Source: Moringa oleifera
Lineage: Eukaryota > Streptophyta > Magnoliopsida > Brassicales > Moringaceae
Assembly: GCA_021397835.1 (NCBI GenBank)
Contig: JAJFZO010000407.1
Location: forward strand, 2,852,001 to 2,916,000
Reading direction: 5' to 3'
Length of the DNA stretch: 64,000 nt
The notes under the pieces are model-generated. The model was not told where the DNA came from, ran no database searches, and saw nothing but the letters and a program-made list of their open reading frames with translations. This document shows positions 60,901 through 64,000 of this stretch, in pieces (within the stretch, counting starts at the first letter, position 1; every line of letters starts with the position of its first letter). The translations under genes and the position numbers were made by a program.

Positions 60901-62887
60901 ATGTGCCTTGTACAGATCCATATAAGCACACACAAGTATACATTTTTACTGCTGCTGAACAGAAAGAAAAAGGAAAGCAGGTCCTGAATGAAGAGCCATG
61001 GATCAAACTAAATCGAGCACTCCCAACTCCTCTCTATAACCACACCTCTACAAAATCCTTAAAACACAACCTGTTCAGAAGGCAGCTTTCACAATCTTCT
61101 GATAATAACAGTTATCTCAAAAGATGAGAGCTAATTGTTCTTGTTGTGTAGCACACACAGATAAGATGGTAGTTGGAAACTCTATGTTATATCTACTTAT
61201 GGCCTTCCCACTATTCTTTGAGCAATAATTGTGGTTTAAAATTGACTTTAGTGACCTCTATGTTAAGCAAATATGAACATATGGAAAGTATGGTAATGGT
61301 AAATAATACGATCCATAGAAGAATTTGTCATATGAAAGAAGAAACTGGTTACTCAACAAATGGCACTTAATGAAATCATATACCATGAGTTTGACATCTA
61401 ATTGGTGTCATAATTGAGGATGTTGGTTTGAGAAATATTAGCGACCATGTATACTAGGAGAAAGGGGGGCACAAAAGCAAACATGTGCAGAGAACTATAA
61501 ACTGAGCAAACTCTTGCCTGTTATTGAGAGAACCATCTTTATTGTAATGTTGTGCCCCCACAAGTTTCTTTCCAACATCCTGCAATTGCTGTCTCAATGA
61601 CACTGAGTAGACTGCAACAATAAACAGATGCAATAAATTTGTACAAGCTTAAACCTTCAACAAGTACTTGCAGTTCAAAAATCCAAGTTAAATACACTAC
61701 CATCACCAGAACTCAGTCCAATAAGCAAATCATGCCCATCTTTAGCATCCTCATCAAATGCATGGCAGACGGGGTTTGAATTGCTGAAATGGATAGACTT
61801 TATTGGATCCTACATCCAACAAGAGACCTCTTAATAACAGCATAGCATTGCTCACTAAACCTAAACAAAATTTTTCCCAAATTACCTTATCTTGTGAGTT
61901 CAAATCACTAATAAATATAGCATCACCCACATTGAAGATTAAGTAAGTCCCTTTCCCATCAAAATTTGTATTAGTCACAGAATTACTGGAACTGGAAGCA
62001 CCCAGGGAACCTGACCTACTATTTCCACTAACATTTTTACTCCCACCATTTCCTCCAACAAAGCTAAGTGCACGGTTCCCATTCCCTGCACCCAATAACC
62101 TAGCTGTGGCTGACCGCAACCCAATGCCCGCACTGAAGCTTGAAGGTGCTGCCGGTGGGGTTGATGGAGCTGGCTTGTCCTTGAGGTGAGCTAACGTAAC
62201 CTGAAAATCAAATTTAATCAAATGTGTTATCAAAAAATGATGTCCAAAGGGTATATTCCAACAGGGAGAAAAATATACTCAAGAAATTGACTTAAAAAAA
62301 AAAAATAAGTGTTACAACATGGCTACTGGGTATAAGACCAACAGAACCAAATTCACTGGAAATGTCATGAACATTAATTCCAGGAAATGAGCATTCACAA
62401 ATAAAGTAGCCCAATCACAATGAACCAAAAATGCAGAGGATACTTATTAGAGTGAAAAGTATTGACAAAAATGGTAGACATAAATAAATTAGAAATATTT
62501 TTAAACTTCGATTTTGACAACTGAGTTATGCAACACAGTATATAGCTAAAAACAGAAAACTGAGCAGTAAGGCAATAGAACAATCAAAGCTGTGATAGCA
62601 ACAAACTGACATAGATCAAAACCCCCTAGCATATCAGAATTAACCAAAGAAATGCATAAAAAAATCCATTTTATGAAATGGGAAGTAGAAAGAGAACCCT
62701 AACAAAATTTAGCTACCTGCGTGACTGTTTTGCCATGGGCGTAGTGAAGAAGACCAGAAGGATGGGTCTTCTCATAGTGCAGCTTGTATCTTCCCTCTGG
62801 GGTCTTGAAATAGGTCTTAAGGCCAGGTGATTGCGGGTTTGCCGATGAAGATGATGCCGAAATCATACCGTTGCTTGTGTTGATCAT
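57991..62887 (-). CDS. WD40 repeat protein of the WDR20/creC type, eleven exons
   Basis: Minus-strand exons are 62887-62717, 62200-61886, 61809-61701, 61611-61518, 60535-60448, 60336-60253, 59984-59888, 59804-59717, 59514-59409, 59322-59230 and 58389-57991, giving 547 aa with all phases consistent. After a polar N-terminus come a Ser/Gly-rich linker (about 65-125) and WD40 blades with clear motifs: [53 protein letters not shown] and [12 protein letters not shown]. Human WDR20 and fungal creC are cofactors of the USP12/creB deubiquitinases, so a role in ubiquitin removal is plausible but inferred. Introns 4 and 5 in transcript order start with GC (61517 and 60447) rather than GT. The leader has CTAGGGTTT at 62929-62937, a telo box on the coding strand. 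Confidence 0.93.
59680..59708. repeat. C16A13 tract in an intron of the WD40 gene
   Basis: Sixteen C bases are followed directly by thirteen A bases. On the coding strand this is T13 then G16, about ten bases into the intron that follows exon 8. The G-run and nearby GGGGG could form a quadruplex. Confidence 0.9.
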
Positions 62888-63830
62888 AGTGTCCCCTATA
62901 ATCGGCCCGAGAGCATTTGATCATGACACTAGGGTTTTTCCAGTATCCTTTCTTCCTTTTAATTTCCCAGTAAAGAGAGATGCGGAGCCAATACGACTGC
63001 TTTCCCTTAGCCTGCAGTTTGCTCTTTCTGGGTCTTCAATGGCTACCGGATCAAGAGGGTTCTGATCCTCTGGTTCGTGGTTCAAGGTTTCGTTTCGGAT
63101 TCGTTGAGCTCTGACTACAAGGTTTGCTAAAGTCAACGTGACGAACGGCGTAGATTCGACGGAGGTGCTCTCAATTTGTTAACACAGTGTGCTGTAAGCA
63201 TATAAACCAGCAAATGACGGAAGCAGATGAACTCTCACCGTTGAGATTGGCTCAACACGAAATTTTTAGTTGTTCCCCTTTGAGGCCGTCTTAGTTATTA
63301 TACTCTACCTCCCAGCGCACCCTAAACCAAAACACCAGCCTTCATCTTGATTTCACTGCATGATCTCCTGATAATTCTACATGGGCCTATATGAGCCCAA
63401 TCATGTGGATCACGCAGGGGCCTAACTTTTCTTCGACTACTAGGTTTCAATTAGGTTCAACAAGTTGTTTTAAGTGAGGCCCAGTAGGCTTTTCATGGGC
63501 TATGAGGCCATATGATTCCGTCTCTAATTGGCGACAAACATTCTCAGGACCACAAGCTGGCCCACCCACCAGAACATAATTATCGAAGTCATGGCTGTCT
63601 GTTTTTCAACTAACGCTCATGTAAGATTCCTTCTTTGAAGTCAAGCAAGAAATTCCTCTCTCTCTAACCGAAACTTCAATCACGCATACACTCTGTTTTT
63701 GCTGCCTTGAAAAGCAATCTCTCTCTCTCTCTCTCTCGATCTCTACCTTGACTAGAACGTTAGTATTATCTTTGATGTTCACTTTTTACCTCAGAATGGC
63801 ACCGTTTTACCAAACAGCCACCTGTTAGTA
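62888..63830. promoter_or_regulatory. Shared upstream region of two divergent genes
   Basis: The 1-kb segment between the WD40 gene (-) and the secreted protein gene (+) has several GGGCC/GGGCT site II-like motifs at about 63382-63560 (for example ATGGGCCTATATGAGCCCA), a telo box in the WD40 leader, and a TC microsatellite at about 63716-63739. Site II plus telo box suits a housekeeping WD40 gene. No coding sequence is evident. Confidence 0.45.
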
Positions 63831-63837
63831 TATATAG
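63831..63837 (+). promoter_or_regulatory. TATA box of the last gene
   Basis: TATATAG lies 75 bases upstream of the ATG at 63906. Confidence 0.6.
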
Positions 63838-63905
63838 TCTTCTCTGCATTCGCACCTCGGCTATCAACTCTTCTTCACTCGTAGAGTATAAGCAAGTAAA
63901 CGACG

Positions 63906-64000
63906 ATGAGAAATCAAGTTTTCTCCGACTACTTACTGTTCTTCTTCCTCTATTGCATTACTAGGTACGCTCATGCTCAAGCTCCGGCGGCACTGTCAGG
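63906..64000 (+). CDS. Start of a secreted protein, possibly fasciclin-like arabinogalactan type (cut by window edge)
   Basis: The first 31 codons are visible. MRNQVFSDYLLFFFLYCITR and then YAHAQAPAALSG form a signal peptide with probable cleavage after AHA, followed by QAPAALSG. A mature N-terminus with AP residues right after the signal is common in fasciclin-like arabinogalactan and other hydroxyproline-rich wall proteins. With the rest missing, this family guess is weak. The TATA box and pyrimidine-rich leader support a real start. Confidence 0.5.
   Translation, partial: MRNQVFSDYLLFFFLYCITRYAHAQAPAALS

Overview
This is plant nuclear DNA from a dicot, probably a woody species, though I cannot name the genus. 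The evidence is GT-AG split genes with short exons, very AT-rich spacers, plant-only families (S40/DUF584, PIP2 aquaporin, CRINKLY4-related kinase, LOG2-type RING ligase, DUF7870) and a MIR160 locus. I saw no bacterial, organellar or viral gene, no tRNA or rRNA gene and no CRISPR array.

Layout, left to right: the end of a small unrecognised gene (+, to 574); a 128-aa membrane-anchored coiled-coil protein (-, 1420-3476); an AT-rich spacer with a long-inverted-repeat MITE-like element (4047-4516); a senescence regulator S40 gene (-, 6853-7371) with an ACGT-rich promoter; ribosomal protein L12 (+, 11054-11554); two tandem microprotein genes of 44 and 46 aa (+, 13574-13708 and 14815-14955); a four-exon PIP2 aquaporin (+, 16776-18460); a Pro/Ser-rich type I membrane protein (+, 20127-21398); V-ATPase subunit G with a leader intron (+, 23970-24936); a CCR1/CCR2-type receptor pseudokinase (+, 28070-30382); MIR160 (+, about 34300-34393); a CRPK1-like cytoplasmic kinase (-, 35145-37211); a LOG2-like RING ligase (+, 44361-46836); a DUF7870/methyltransferase-like protein (-, 47836-49218); a second MITE-like copy (about 51537-52010); an eight-exon RING-CH membrane ligase (+, 53210-57051); an eleven-exon WDR20/creC-type WD40 protein (-, 57991-62887); and the start of a secreted, probably fasciclin/arabinogalactan-like protein (+, from 63906).

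This is an ordinary eukaryotic neighbourhood: each gene has its own promoter and I see no operon-like pathway grouping. Several genes relate to membranes, signalling and protein turnover, but co-function cannot be claimed from position. The points most worth following up are the tandem microprotein pair, three GC-AG introns (two of them consecutive in the WD40 gene), a pure run of 63 cytosines at 33184-33246, the kinase-dead CCR protein, and the long-inverted-repeat elements. I did not find a convincing new multi-gene system. Exon borders were read by hand from splice sites, reading phase and family conservation; no transcript data were available.
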